Shown here: in pieces, positions 30,002 through 41,109 of the stretch
How the letters are laid out: the number at the start of each line of letters is the position of its first letter
Position numbering within the stretch: position 1 is the first letter of the stretch
Source of the DNA: Oikopleura dioica
Taxonomy: Eukaryota; Chordata; Appendicularia; Copelata; Oikopleuridae
NCBI GenBank assembly: GCA_907165135.1
Contig: OU015570.1
Span: 1,949,525 to 2,013,524, forward strand
DNA: 64,000 nucleotides
Direction of reading: 5' to 3'
Notes under the pieces: model-generated
What the model saw: only the letters and a program-made list of their open reading frames with translations
What the model was told of the DNA's origin: nothing
Database searches by the model: none
Program-made: the position numbers and the translations under genes

Positions 30002-31605
30002 GTGGAAGCTTTCTTCCAAGTTTTGGCTACTCGGCGTGAACTCCACCCGCATCGGGCTCGAGATCTTCTCTATGATTTCGAGTTCGATGCACGCTCTCAA
30101 AATCCCCAACGTGGAACTCGCCGTGCGTACCGGGACCCGAACACCGGCCGATCGACCCAAAACGTGACTTCCCTTCGCGCTTTATCCTCGATTTTCGAGG
30201 TGGAAGTCACTGATGCCCACATCCGACGTGGCAAGATACCCGTGGTCGTTGCTATTCCCCACGATGGACGTGCTGTCAACCACCGATGTGAGGTCAAGCT
30301 CCCTAGCCCTGGGCAAGTCGCTCAACCCGTGCAATCACTCTACTGTGAGTATCAGCAGGCAATCAACAAGATTGACGATGACCGCGTCACTGAGGACGAC
30401 CGTACTATCGCTTGCCGACGATTTCTCGTGAAGATGCTCCGCCACGTGACTCTCCGCCTGGGCGACGCCCATTTTTTTGTTTCACGTCATCGCGAAACAC
30501 TTGCCGCACGAGATTGGAGGTGGTGACGTTCACCAGAAATTCCATTACAGCTTCTCGCACGCTCCGCCGTATCTCGTGTTCTTGCTGTGGGCCCTGGCTT
30601 TGCACTCGGTAATCTAGACTCACGTGGACATTATAAATTTATTCTAATTTTTAGCGCGTGTTGCACGCTCGCCGATGGGGATGGACTCCTGAAAACGGGC
30701 GCCCGCACGGCCTAGTTTTCGACAGGAGTTCCCTGCGGGACCCCGAATCTGAGCAGTCGAATGTACTTGCCTGTATCCGAAACATCTTGGGCGTCAACTT
30801 CAACAACCCCGAGCATGCGCAGCGTCGCATCCACCCCCATGACAACACTAAAGGTGAACCGCTTCTTCTTTTTTCCTCGGGCTAAAATAAATTTTTTAGT
30901 CCTTGTGACTCTCCACTTCAACGACATGCCCCGGCTTTTCACCGATGCCAACGTTAGCATATTGCTTTTTGTGGCCCTCTACATGCACCAGTGCACGGAG
31001 CGCCACTCATTTGTAGCCCAAGTAAGAGTCCTTTACCTGCTTTTTTGATGACACGTGTTTTGCGCGGCTTCGTGGCTGCCGATGTAACGTCGGCCGGAAA
31101 TTCATCTTTGTTTAGGATGAGTCCTGCGTAGTGTCCGTCTGTGGCCTCGTTTGGCTCGGTGGAGTTTTCTCGACGCCACGTGTACTCGTGAAATCCGGTG
31201 GGCTCCGGTTACTCTACGAGTTTTTTACGAAGGCCGGGATCTACTTTCCTAACTTTACCAAAAGGCGCGTCGACGGAGTCGAAAAGGACTACTTTCCCCG
31301 TGACGTCTTTTCTCATGCTCGTGAGTCTTTTTCCTTGGCTACAATTTCCTAACTTCTAACTAGGTTTGCACCGTGTATTCTGTAAGGGTAGCCTCGAATT
31401 ATTTTTGGGGCTGGACCTCATAAAGGAGATCCTGAGGACCAACACGATGGAATTACCCGTGCTTCCTATCGTGCCCAATCCAATGGACGACATTCGCGCT
31501 CCTAACTGGCCCGCCATCGACTACCTTACTGCTCAGCAAGAAGCCGCTGACCCGAATGCGCCAACTCCACTTGGGGGATACGGACGGATCTACTACCTGC
31601 TCTGA
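30002..31605 (+). pseudogene. Accessory gene 2, unit-2 copy with frameshift
   Basis: The exons are shifted copies: to 30608, 30655-30853, 30900-31021, 31116-31320, 31364-31605. One additional T in a run at about 30473 breaks exon 1. Otherwise it is identical to unit 1 as far as I can see. If the extra T is a sequencing error, this copy would be intact. Confidence 0.8.
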
Positions 31606-31672
31606 TCCTTTCCTGGCTCCTCTTTGAACCTGACGATGTTTCCTCCACGTGTGGCTCCGCCCGAGTTTGTTT

Positions 31673-31885
31673 TCATTTTCTTAGTCGGCTGCGAGAAGTG
31701 GTATTCTTCCAGCCAACCTTAACTTCCTTTTCCGCATTTACGTGTTTTGATTTCTCACCTTCTATTTTCTTCCGCTTTTCGGCTCTCGCCGCCATTTTCC
31801 CGAAATTATTCAGTATCGCCCGTCTAAGGCTGGCTTCGGTTTCAGCTTCATTTTTTCCGAACTTATCCACGACTCCTTTTCCCAT
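31673..31885 (-). CDS. Accessory gene 3, unit-2 copy
   Basis: Identical to 27754-27966. See that entry. Confidence 0.5.
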   Translation of the reverse strand: MGKGVVDKFGKNEAETEASLRRAILNNFGKMAARAEKRKKIEGEKSKHVNAEKEVKVGWKNTTSRSRLRK

Positions 31886-32022
31886 TTTCTGAAACAAATT
31901 TCCATCATTTTCTTAATAAAACTTTTAAAACTTCAATATCTTTTCCGACATCGTTTATTGACTAGCTATTTGCAGAAACAGTCAGTCACGAGTAGCAAAA
32001 TTTCCCGGGATCAGGATGAATT

Positions 32023-32713
32023 CTAGCCGCGGAGCATCGGGCCAGCATCTTCTCGGTCCATGTCTTTGTAAGTGAGTGAGACTTGAGAGTGATCATTAAA
32101 ATTTCTAAATTACCCTCGTCAAAACCAGCGAAACGTTGGAAACGTGCAGCGTCTTCTGCTCGACCAGCCAAGCTGTTGTTGACATCCCGTGCTCGAAGTG
32201 GACGTGCTTCCGAAGTTATGCCTCGAATATTCACCATTTCCCTCATCATAAGACCTGGGAAATTGCACGGGTCGACATCCAGTGTGCTCGCAACGCCGAC
32301 CACGTCCTGGACCATCTTCTTGAACTCGCCGATCATTCTGCGGTGCCCTCGACTCTGAGCTTCGACGACTGAAATTAAAACTAAGTCCTCGTTGATGTCA
32401 CCACCACGAGATTACCTTCAATCAGATCGCTCAGCTCACTTCTCACACGTGCAATTCCAGCTTCAGCCGGGTTCACCAGCGCTGTGGTCACGGGACGAGA
32501 CATTGCCCTGTCGATGGCAAGCCCGCACTCGGGGCAAGATGCGCATTCGTCAACGCATCCGATGCAGATTCGGTTGTCGCAGCTGTGAATCACACAACGG
32601 CGCTTGGTAAAGTCCATCTCACGGGTACATACTGAACATCGGCCCAAAACAGAGTCTGGGAAGTTATTCAGGAACATCCGAAGATTCACTCTTTCGACGC
32701 GGCCCTCGTCCAT
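32023..32713 (-). CDS. Accessory gene 4 (RING-like), unit-2 copy
   Basis: Exons 32713-32416, 32368-32114 and 32063-32023 are identical to the unit-1 gene at 28104-28794. See that entry. Confidence 0.65.
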
Positions 32714-32970
32714 GACACCCGTGTTTCTAAAATCCCGAGTGACGTGAGTAAAATGGTAACATAAATCAAGACAGCTGGCAACAGTTTAACTCCATGGTAA
32801 AAATTATCTTCTCGATCATTTCTCTTTTTTCCATTTTTATTTATTTGTGAAATACGAAATATGAAACTCAACTCGTGCTCTCGTGTTTGCTAAAATACCG
32901 GTTGGCAGCTCGTCATTGGTCCTTGATTTCTGGCTCGACGCGGCCGCTTCTCGTCCTTACTCACTGCGCC

Positions 32971-34051
32971 ATGTCGTTGGCTCGAAAAGAGAAAAGGCCT
33001 TGGGACGCGTCCGAAACCCTGCCTCATGCTGCTCCCCATCGGGAAGCAAAAATACCACGTGACTCTGACAATGCCCGAGCTTCAACCCGGGTCGATTCGC
33101 CGATGCCACCGCCACCGGTACCTCCGGGCGTTAACAGTATGTCGTCTACGCCGCTGAAGATAACTTCTGTCGTTCCGCAGCTCGACGAGAGCAGAATACC
33201 CTTGCCGTCACTTGGTGCCTCGGGTATGTCAGTTGACGATCCATCACTTGCACATGAGGCCACTGTTATTGCTCAAAGGTCTGAGCTTCACGTGGATGCC
33301 AGCAGTAACTCCGCGTCTGATGTTACTACCGCTATAATGACTAGTATGGGCAATATTCTTGACAAACATGTGCATAGGAAACCATTGAAGAGCGAGGCTG
33401 ATTCAGCCGAATCGACACAGTTTCCACCATTGCCTGCTTTCTTGCCACGTGAGGACCCCCTTGCTCGAAGGTAAAAACCCCGAGCCACCTTAACTAACTT
33501 TCAGTTATTCTCTCGGGCATCTTCCTTCAAAACTCTTTCCTGAGTACGAGCTCGAACTTCTCAAGTACTTCTCAGAGGGGCCCCTTCTCATCCATCACGA
33601 GTTTGTAGATCTTCGCCGGCAAGCTGGGATGCCCCAAAAAATATTGCAGCATCCTTTCTCCCGAGTCAAGCAATTTCTACTTCATTTAGGTGACGATTTT
33701 CACTACCTAATTTTATTAATTGAACTGAACGAAGGGAGGACTCTTTACTACACACGTGTTGCTCCTCCTTGCTCCTTCAATCTATCATTTCCACCAGCCG
33801 TGGACGTCAAACCCGGGCCTTTCACTGACGACTTCGCTCGCGCGCTTCAAGCCCTGCTCACGTGTTATCTTATCTCACTTAGTGAGTATTATCGAGGAAG
33901 TTGTTTTGTTCAAATCAGAACGGAAGCTCACAAACAGCGCCTCAACGATTTCACCCACGAGCTCTGCGATCACTTCTTCGGCCAGACTTTCGGAAAAGAA
34001 TACCGACCGCCCTTCCTTGTGCAATATGAAGATCGTCGATCTCGAGGATAA
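32971..34051 (+). CDS. Accessory gene 5: two-exon, proline/serine-rich N-terminus, 348 aa
   Basis: Exon 1 (32971-33470) starts with ATG in CGCCATGTCG context. A 34-bp intron (33471-33504, with CTAAC and TTTCAG) follows, and exon 2 (33505-34051) keeps the frame to a TAA. The first 60 residues are basic and proline-rich (PMPPPPVPPG) and possibly disordered; the middle is serine-rich; exon 2 encodes a more globular part (LLIHHEFVDLRRQAG, FTHELCDHFFGQTFG). The stop overlaps the next gene's ATG by 26 bp in another frame. Element B has a plus-strand gene with a disordered basic start at the same place (63473). Function unknown; the disordered N-terminus recalls viral phosphoproteins, but that is only an analogy. 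Confidence 0.65.
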
Positions 34052-34669
34052 CACTCCCTTGACCCCAATCGTCACGAGTTCCGCCCGTGAGAGATCCGCT
34101 CGTATACGACGCACGATTACACCTTCTGCCGCACTTGTTCTACTATTCTTCACTTTCCTCCTTTTCGTCATATTTTTCATCACACGAGTTTCGGTATTTA
34201 TTCATGACCGCCTTGCAAAACTTTCCGCCTTCGTACACCGTTTCCATCTACCAAAACCCGTGAGTACTCGAATAACCTAGATCCGCCGCGTCAATTATTT
34301 ACTCAGCGTTTCCATTTAGGGCTTAATCCGGCGACGTCGCTCGTTCATGGGTGGGAACGACTTCCTTTCGATAGGAGCCGCCACTCCTGCGCCTGACTCT
34401 CTTGTCTCTGCTGGACGTACCGTCAACACTGACCTCACTGTTGGTGGAGCAACTCCTTGGGAATGGTAAGCCGTTACTCCTCCGTCTAACTTTATAATTA
34501 ACGCCCACCTAGGGTCACGTTTAGCGTCTTCTCTTTCTTCTGCTTTTTATGCCTCGTGTGCTTTTGCGGCCGCCACATCACTGACAAACTTCAGCGTTGT
34601 ACCTACGCTCTGCCCGCGCCTGGCGCCGACGAGGATTCCAGCGAGTTCGCTCAAGTGCACGCCCTTTGA
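34026..34669 (+). CDS. Accessory gene 6: three-exon protein with two membrane segments, 178 aa
   Basis: Exons 34026-34259, 34320-34465 and 34513-34669 join in frame across introns of 60 and 47 bp with GT-AG ends. Membrane segment 1 is at about residues 43-59 (LVLLFFTFLLFVIFFI). A tetra-arginine followed by serine sits at about residue 81-85, near the start of exon 2, and a cysteine-rich hydrophobic segment 2 (FSVFSFFCFLCLVCFC) at the start of exon 3. A second in-frame ATG (MGGNDF, with glycine at position 2) follows the arginines, so a shorter form is possible. A small viral-type envelope or viroporin-like protein is one reading; a cleaved protein at the arginines another. No homolog recognised. 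Confidence 0.55.
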
Positions 34670-35100
34670 CGGCGAATTGCTGCAGACCGCCAGATGATCA
34701 AGGCTCGAAAAGTCCACACCAAAGTCACCCATGAGCTGAAAGCTCTTGGACCCCGGCCGAGCCTGATGCTGATGAACCCGCGCAATCGCTTCCTACAGTA
34801 GGTAACTCCTCGTTGATTGCAGGCACCCGGGATCCCGAGCCACTTCTGCACGAGTCGCGAGCGCAAACTCCTCTCTGGTCCTGATTCGACCTTCTTCTTC
34901 TGCAAATTTCGATAAATACCCGTGGCTATTGTTAGAAACTTGCATAATTCACTTCGTAAAATTTCACACGTGTTTACAAATTTTTCTTTAAGCTACCTAT
35001 TCCACCAACATTCTCCTTTGAAATATTTGTCCTTATGACAAATATTATCTTTTGATTATTCAATTTAAATCTCCTAAACCACGAGTGCTCATAACCCGTG
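34670..35100. other. Gap between cassette and pol
   Basis: A short plus-strand frame (34694-34801, MIKARKVHTKVT) may be a further exon of gene 6, because GT at 34651 and AG at about 34693 would join it, but this is uncertain. The rest (34870-35100) is AT-rich with CACGTG at 34964 and no AATAAA on the minus strand for pol. Confidence 0.4.
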
Positions 35101-36963
35101 TTAACTACTCTCTGCATACTTTCTTTCGTTGCCAAAGCCCAATAAACATTCATAATCTACCTCCGGACTCTCCCATTTGCTTCTGTCAGTCACAACTGAT
35201 CTCGCATGCATGAACTCAGGTAGCATGAGATCCTCGTTTATTCCGAGCATCATGAGTCCGGCTTTACTCGGGTCTGTGACGCAATTGCCGTCGACGATGG
35301 CTCTTATGGCCTTCAGCGCCCACGAATAGACTCTCTTCCGCTTCAGCCCGACTTTCTCCGTGTATACAAGCCCCTCAAACCAGTCTACCCCATCGGGGTA
35401 CTCTTCCGTGCCGACCACTACGAAGTAAGGGTTCAAGTCGTTTTTCTGCCATTCTCCCTCGAGCAGCAGGTAATCACCCACTTTAATCGGCTTTTCGAAC
35501 TCGTCATCGTAACTGTCACCCTTCTCGTACGGGTGAAACACTATGGGTTTCCGCGTTCGGCCCTTCTTCTGATTCTGCAGAAACGCTTTTCTGCCTCGCT
35601 CTCTGCTCAAGGCAATGTGCTCAATAATTTTCTTCAAATTAACGTCAACTGGCTTATCGAACTTGTCACGTGAAAAGTATATTTCATTTGGCGTGTACCC
35701 GTGTCTGCTCGGAGTTTCGTTCAATCTCGCCGCTGCTTCTACTGCCACTCGCATTGGTGACCCTTTCTTTGAGATTTCAGCTTTCAGAAACATCGTGAGC
35801 TTCTGGACCCGTGTATCCATCGGCGAAAGATGGTTCTTTGACCTGGTTGATTTCTCTGGCAAGTTTACCGACACCTTCCAGTCATTCCAAACATCCCTAC
35901 CAGCGATGTTCTTGTTCACGCTACATCCGTCGAGGAAGATCTGGATTCTTTTCTCGCGAATTGGGCCGCGTAAAAACTCGCCTACTGCTCTGCAGAGAAC
36001 TTCTGTGCCTTTATCCGCAGTCATTTCCGAGTTTTTATTGGGTACAACTTTGTCAAACCCGAGATCGCTTCTGAGACTACCCAAAATTTGAGCGTGGACT
36101 CGTCCGCGCCTTGGTACGCATTTCTCGTGATTACATCTGCGAAAAGGACCTGGCCCACTTCTTTGGGAGATTCGTCATTGTACTTTTTGGTATAACCTCA
36201 ATTCTAGCCTGTTTCCTAAAATAGGTACAGCCCGTGCAACTCCGGTGCACCTTCTCGATGACCTTGTTCATCCCTGGTGACCAGAAATTGCATCTCACGT
36301 GTTTTTAAACGCCGTCAACGACGTGCAGCCTGTAACCTTCATCATTTTCCTCGTGAGTAATTCTAAGTACTCTAAAGGAACAACCAACGGTTCAACCTTC
36401 TTATCTTCCACGAAGAACGCTTGTTTGTACAGGACGCTTGCGCCGTTCTCTTCCTTGATCTCACAAGATTTGCGTAAACTCTCCGCAATCCTGTCCCCGT
36501 ACGGCATTTTCCCATTCTTCCTCTTCGATTCTACAGCTCTCTGCACGTGCTTGTCAGTGAGCTGCATTTTACGAAGCAATGGGGCATTCTCCAGAAACTC
36601 CTTCATCGAAAACTTCTCCAGATATTCTTCGATTTCCTCATGAACTTTTCTGGCATCCTTTATGAACGGAGTTTCCTCGTCCACTCCATCTTTTACTCAC
36701 ATTCTTTTCGCACGTGCTCGCGTGGCCATCATGGAGATTTCCTCCTCTACCTCAATCGGCTTTAGCTCCTCGAAACACGTGGCCTGTTTCAGCGCGTGGC
36801 GGAAATCGTTGCCGTTCTCAATGAGGAAAATGCTGTCGAACGTCTCAATATTCACAACGGGCTCCTTGGATTTACACTCGACCCTTCCGGCGCAAGACGC
36901 GTCCTTTTTGATAAATACCCGTGACGGTCGACCTCCAAACACATTCTGCAATCCCCATTGCAA
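35101..36963 (-). pseudogene. Integrase region of element A (frame-broken)
   Basis: Four minus-strand frames together make an integrase. The part 36963-36697 links RNase H to integrase. The part 36684-36295 leads to a zinc-binding region that continues after a -1 shift at 36300 (CNFWSPGMNKVIEKVHRSC, then CTGC). A core segment near 36100-36180 holds the first catalytic D (VLFADVI). The part 36084-35101 holds the second D (IFLDGCS) and the rest of the core and tail. The expected glutamate falls at a glutamine (TRVQKLTMFLK), which would kill catalysis if the alignment is right. I count at least four frame changes in 1.9 kb. They could be decay or indel errors in the assembly. Confidence 0.75.
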
Positions 36964-39128
36964 GGGACTAGATGATCATCAGATCTCGACAGCATGTCCG
37001 CAAGATCTACCTCCGCCGACCTGCAACTTTTGTAGACAATCTTGATGTTATACGACATCAGCTTCACGAGTCGCTCATTTATCTTATAATCCTCTGCCAA
37101 CTCCTGGCCATTCAAACCTCTCTTGTACAACTTTTCTACAGATATCGAGTCTGTAATCACTGTCACCGGCTTGTTTACCAAGTCGATTTCCCACGAGCAA
37201 TGGATTACTGCGTTTAAAATCCCGTGTAATTCTAACAAACAGCTGCACCACTGGGTATTATTGCCCGAGTCGGGTCTCTTCTTCGAGTAGAGCTTGTTCA
37301 GTCTTACCTTTCCCGACTCATCTTTCTGATACAAAAATGCACCCGTGCCTTTGTTGCTCGAGTCAACGACGAGGTATGTCTCAAGCTCAGACACCACCGG
37401 GTAAAGCGACACCAAACTCTCGTCTAATTCCTTCTGGACTTTCTTATACGAAGCGATCAGCTCCTCGTTCCAAACTATATGCTCGGCCAAGCTTTTCTTG
37501 TTTTTCGTGGCCTCATATAGAGGAGCCAAGATTTCAGTTCTAAATGGAAGCGAGTCCGCGATGTACGTGATCCATCCCAAAACTCGCTTCATACATTTTA
37601 CCGTTTTTATACCCGTGTATTCCTGCTTTGCTATTTTATCTAACACGTGTGTGCTTGCTCGGATTGTGCCGTTCGACACCCGTCTGCCGAGGATCGAAAT
37701 GTCTTTGCTAAGAAACGTACACTTCTTTCCTTTGAGTCTTAGGTTGAACGCGCTCAACGTCTGAAGCACTGCAGCCACGTTTTCCAAAAATTCCTCCGGT
37801 GAATCCCCGACGATGCAGATGTCATCGACATAAATGAAGCAATACTTTCTGTGGCTGTATAAAATTATCTTCAGCTTTTCACGTGCTAACAACGGGCTCG
37901 AGAGCCAACCCTTTGGCAATCTGCGATATGCCATCGGCCCCCTTTCTGGATGATCCAAGCAAAAATGTGGCCACATAGCCGGATGAAACCTAAAGCAATA
38001 GAACATCGACGCAATGTCGATGCATGCGATCAGGCCACTTTCCGTATATTTCGCCACCTTTTGCAACACGTATTTGATTGAGTCGGTCTGCCGGGCCGAA
38101 TGAACCGTGTCATCGTTGATTTTCGCCCTTTTGCAATCCGCCACAACTTTTATTGAGCCTGCGCACAATTCCACCTTCGCAGTTTCCGCATTTTTCTTAC
38201 CAACAGGGAAAAAACTCAGGAAATGCTTCGGAGTCATGTGCTTAGGTAGGAAACCAATCACACCTTCGCTGGCTTCCTGGTCTAGCTTGTCAACTAGGGC
38301 TTTCACTACAGACTCGTTCATTGACTTGTTATAACTTTGTCTGACGATCTTGCCCGACGTATTTCCCGTGATTTCCGAATATATCTCGAACTCATCTCCC
38401 GGGACACACCCTTGAGTTCCTTCAAAAATGACCTTCTCTTTTTCCAGGATACTATTCAGTCGTTTCAAGTAATTCTTTCCATCCGGGATACTCTTGATAA
38501 CCTCACCGGTTACATCGATTTTGCATTCATTCCACGTGTTGATCTCACGTGCCTCCTGATGCATTCTCTCTAACTTTCTTGCATACTCAACTCTCGAATC
38601 TGGATTGAGCCTGTCAGTGGGTCTCATCTCGATAACTGAGCTCGCGATACTCGGGACCAAGGTATCACACCTTACTGCCGGTACTAATCGCTCATTTCTT
38701 ATAACTTCATACAGGTTGAAATTATGGACTAAATTTTCTAGTTCAAACACGTGACTCATCTTCTTGAAACCTAGATTACTGATATCGACTCCGCGAATCG
38801 ACACCCTTGTCTCAAAGCACTTTTCACGTGGAACACATTCGATCTTCGCGCAATTCCTAGCTAGATCGCCCAGCGATACCAACACGCTCCTGTCGTCTCC
38901 TTCGCAGACCTTGGCGTCAACGAAAGATATCTTCACGTTCCTTTTCAGCCTCAGCGTGAATGATACTGCAACCGGCAGAAATTTCAACAGGCTGCCACCT
39001 GCTACTTTTCCTGCGCCTGCATTCGCTCTCCTGATCTTTACGCCCCTGCTCGTCTTAAGCAAATTAAACAAACTCTCACTCAACAAGGAGACTGAAGCTC
39101 CAGTGTCAAGCAGTAACTTGAACCACAC
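36852..39128 (-). CDS. pol: Protease-RT-RNase H of element A, 758-aa open frame
   Basis: This long intact frame starts with an aspartic protease (LLLDTGASVSLL, residues 5-16) and continues with RT: motif A aspartate in CIDIASMF (about 371), LPKGWLSSPLL (about 404-414), the catalytic YVDD box (433-436) and LGRRVSNGTIRAS. RNase H follows with VVDSSNKGTGAFLY (about 587-600) and VITDS. Layout and motifs fit Ty3/gypsy-type elements, though the sequence is divergent. It is reached from gag by a -1 shift at about 39130, at TAAAAAG followed by AACACGTG; either a programmed shift or a 1-bp loss. All catalytic aspartates are present, so this part looks functional. Confidence 0.85.
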   Translation of the reverse strand: MWFKLLLDTGASVSLLSESLFNLLKTSRGVKIRRANAGAGKVAGGSLLKFLPVAVSFTLRLKRNVKISFVDAKVCEGDDRSVLVSLGDLARNCAKIECVPREKCFETRVSIRGVDISNLGFKKMSHVFELENLVHNFNLYEVIRNERLVPAVRCDTLVPSIASSVIEMRPTDRLNPDSRVEYARKLERMHQEAREINTWNECKIDVTGEVIKSIPDGKNYLKRLNSILEKEKVIFEGTQGCVPGDEFEIYSEITGNTSGKIVRQSYNKSMNESVVKALVDKLDQEASEGVIGFLPKHMTPKHFLSFFPVGKKNAETAKVELCAGSIKVVADCKRAKINDDTVHSARQTDSIKYVLQKVAKYTESGLIACIDIASMFYCFRFHPAMWPHFCLDHPERGPMAYRRLPKGWLSSPLLAREKLKIILYSHRKYCFIYVDDICIVGDSPEEFLENVAAVLQTLSAFNLRLKGKKCTFLSKDISILGRRVSNGTIRASTHVLDKIAKQEYTGIKTVKCMKRVLGWITYIADSLPFRTEILAPLYEATKNKKSLAEHIVWNEELIASYKKVQKELDESLVSLYPVVSELETYLVVDSSNKGTGAFLYQKDESGKVRLNKLYSKKRPDSGNNTQWCSCLLELHGILNAVIHCSWEIDLVNKPVTVITDSISVEKLYKRGLNGQELAEDYKINERLVKLMSYNIKIVYKSCRSAEVDLADMLSRSDDHLVPCNGDCRMCLEVDRHGYLSKRTRLAPEGSSVNPRSPL

Positions 39129-41007
39129 GTGTTCTTTTTATTCAAAACCTTCTCACAATCAGGCAAGCAAAAATATATCTGCAACAGTCTTCTATCCGGA
39201 GCCCTCGAATCGTCGCGTGTCGTTGAGTCTACTGTTGCCCTTAATTTACAGTCGTTGAATTCACCTAGCTTCGCGAAAATCTCACCTTCCATGTTGAACT
39301 CGTCGTAGCCGTCTTTCGCCTCGATATCCAAATCCTCCAGCAAAGTGTTTATGTCCTCGCTGGACTCTGAACCCGAGTATTCACACTGTGACCGTAGCTG
39401 CATCAACTCGTGAACCGCCACGTCGTCCTGGAGTGCATATACCCGGGGATTATTCGATCGACGTACTCCCTTCTTCTTTATAAACCTGTTAAACTTTCCT
39501 TTTATGTCAGGTCTTTTGAATTGTCCACGTGGTTTAAAGAACTTATCTGGCTGATCTTTCTTCATCAGTTCAAGGTCACGCTTGTTCAAGCTCTGCCCCG
39601 TGTAAGCCAGAATTTTTCCCGTTCCAAATTCCACTTTAAGGTCCGGACTATTCTTGATATGAGCCAGTCCCACGTCTTTTGATTGGCTCTTGGGAAATTT
39701 GCCCGGTTCTGAGATCGCCACTTTTCCACTCTCTGAGCGCCAAATTTGTTTGACACAAAGGCGTTTAATTCCGCCTCTATGTCTTCATCAATAGCGTCCA
39801 CCTCGTCAATTTCTTCGGGAGTGAAACTCTTCACGTGATCATTCTTCCTTTTCTTCACCGCGCTACTCTGCTGTGAGCAGACAAACGCCAGTGTCGACCG
39901 GAAGTCACTTGTGAACATGTCTAAAGCCAACTCCACCTGAGTCAATTCCACGTGTCCCTGCGATTTAGACGCCTTGTCAATTTCGTCAAGAAACAAACGC
40001 TTCTCAACAATAATATCCCTGTTCAACAGGTCTTTGAACTCAAGCGCCTCTTCGCAGCTACCTTCTCCAAAATGTACTCCCATTTTCGAGCATCCAGACC
40101 AATTGCGCAAAGCGCTAAAGCTGTCGACTCTGCAAAAGGACCGAACTTGTCAGGAGTAGTGCAGAATTCTTCTCTGAATCTGCTTACACCCATAGGAGTA
40201 CCACGTGGAAATCTCTCTGGGATAACGGCATTATTTGTCATAATCTTTTTCATCAACTTTTTAATGATATCGTACATAGAACTTGTCTTCACGTGCGCTC
40301 ATTCCCCCGGCCTACGACTTGGAGAAATTTCATAAATTTCAAAAGTCATTAGTCCTGGAGTTGTCTGCGTAGTCTCTTATCATTATCTGAGCATAACTCG
40401 AGAGACTTGTTACATAGCCATTTCTGACATCTTCCCGAGATGTGTCCTCTACGTTCTCGCAGATCACGGGGCATATCTTTCTAACCACCGCCAACAACTC
40501 ATCCGCCGGCGACCTTCTGTCACCGACACGTTCAAAATACCGCTGAAGCGGCAACTCTAAGCCCGGGAAGAAAGTGTCTTTAAACGCTCTCTCGCTAATA
40601 TTTCGAGGCTGATTTGGGTTATCCATGAACCCGTCACGTGTTGCGTTCACAGTGCATCTTTCTAGGACGCCCGTGTACCTTCCTTCTAAACGCCATTCCT
40701 CGAACATTCCCAGACTGTCCGGAACCGATAACCGGCCCGTAAGGTCTGGCAATCCGTCGTCATGCTCGCCCCAAAGTAATGGAACATTTGATACCTGGTC
40801 TGCAAACCGGTTATCCTTGTCATTCTTTCGGATCTCTGCCGAAAGAATACCCGAGATATGATTTAGCCATCCCAGAATCTTCTGGGATCGAACACTATCG
40901 TCCGCTGCCGTGAAGCAAAGAGGTACGATTTCCTTTCCACTGTAATATTTCAGCCCCGGAGGACACTGAAACATACCATTATTCTCATACGCATTCATAT
41001 TGCTCAT
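39080..41007 (-). pseudogene. gag: Gag region of element A in several frames
   Basis: Four overlapping minus-strand frames cover the gag position: 41007-40339 (first ATG 41007), 40292-40023, 40110-39586 and 39721-39080. Each is protein-like, helical and charged; the last is basic and lysine-rich (KFFKPRGQFKRP) before an acidic stretch, then enters the protease frame. No CCHC zinc knuckle is visible. Frame changes fall near 40295 (beside CACGTG), 40070 and 39680 (beside ACGTG). The protein would form the particle. Introns might explain one change but I could not place them convincingly. Confidence 0.55.
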
Positions 41008-41091
41008 ACAAAGACGAGGCCTCGAGGTTTGAAGATCTGAGTTGCAGTTCGTGCCCAAAGCGTTTGGTCTCGAAATCAGGTAATTTCTTCC

Positions 41092-41109
41092 CAAAGCTTT
41101 CAGTCACCA
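41092..41109 (-). promoter_or_regulatory. Primer-binding site of element A
   Basis: Directly after the 5' LTR the minus strand reads TGGTGACTGAAAGCTTTG. A TGG start at the LTR edge is the usual sign of pairing with the CCA end of a tRNA. I did not identify which tRNA. Confidence 0.65.

Larger units (their letters stand above)
25844..33683. repeat. Tandem duplication of a 3918/3919-bp block
   Basis: Unit 1 is 25844-29761 and unit 2 is 29762-33680, joined with a 3-bp TTC microhomology (25844-25846 and 33681-33683). I saw only two differences: a T-run of six versus seven (about 26555 and 30473) and one base near 29645/33564. The block contains the start of accessory gene 1, all of accessory genes 2 to 4 and most of gene 5. 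It is either a very recent duplication or an assembly artefact from two haplotypes. Confidence 0.9.

Noticed and set aside
35615-36091. Plus-strand frames opposite the element A integrase
   Set aside because: They are antisense to recognisable integrase motifs and show no motif of their own.
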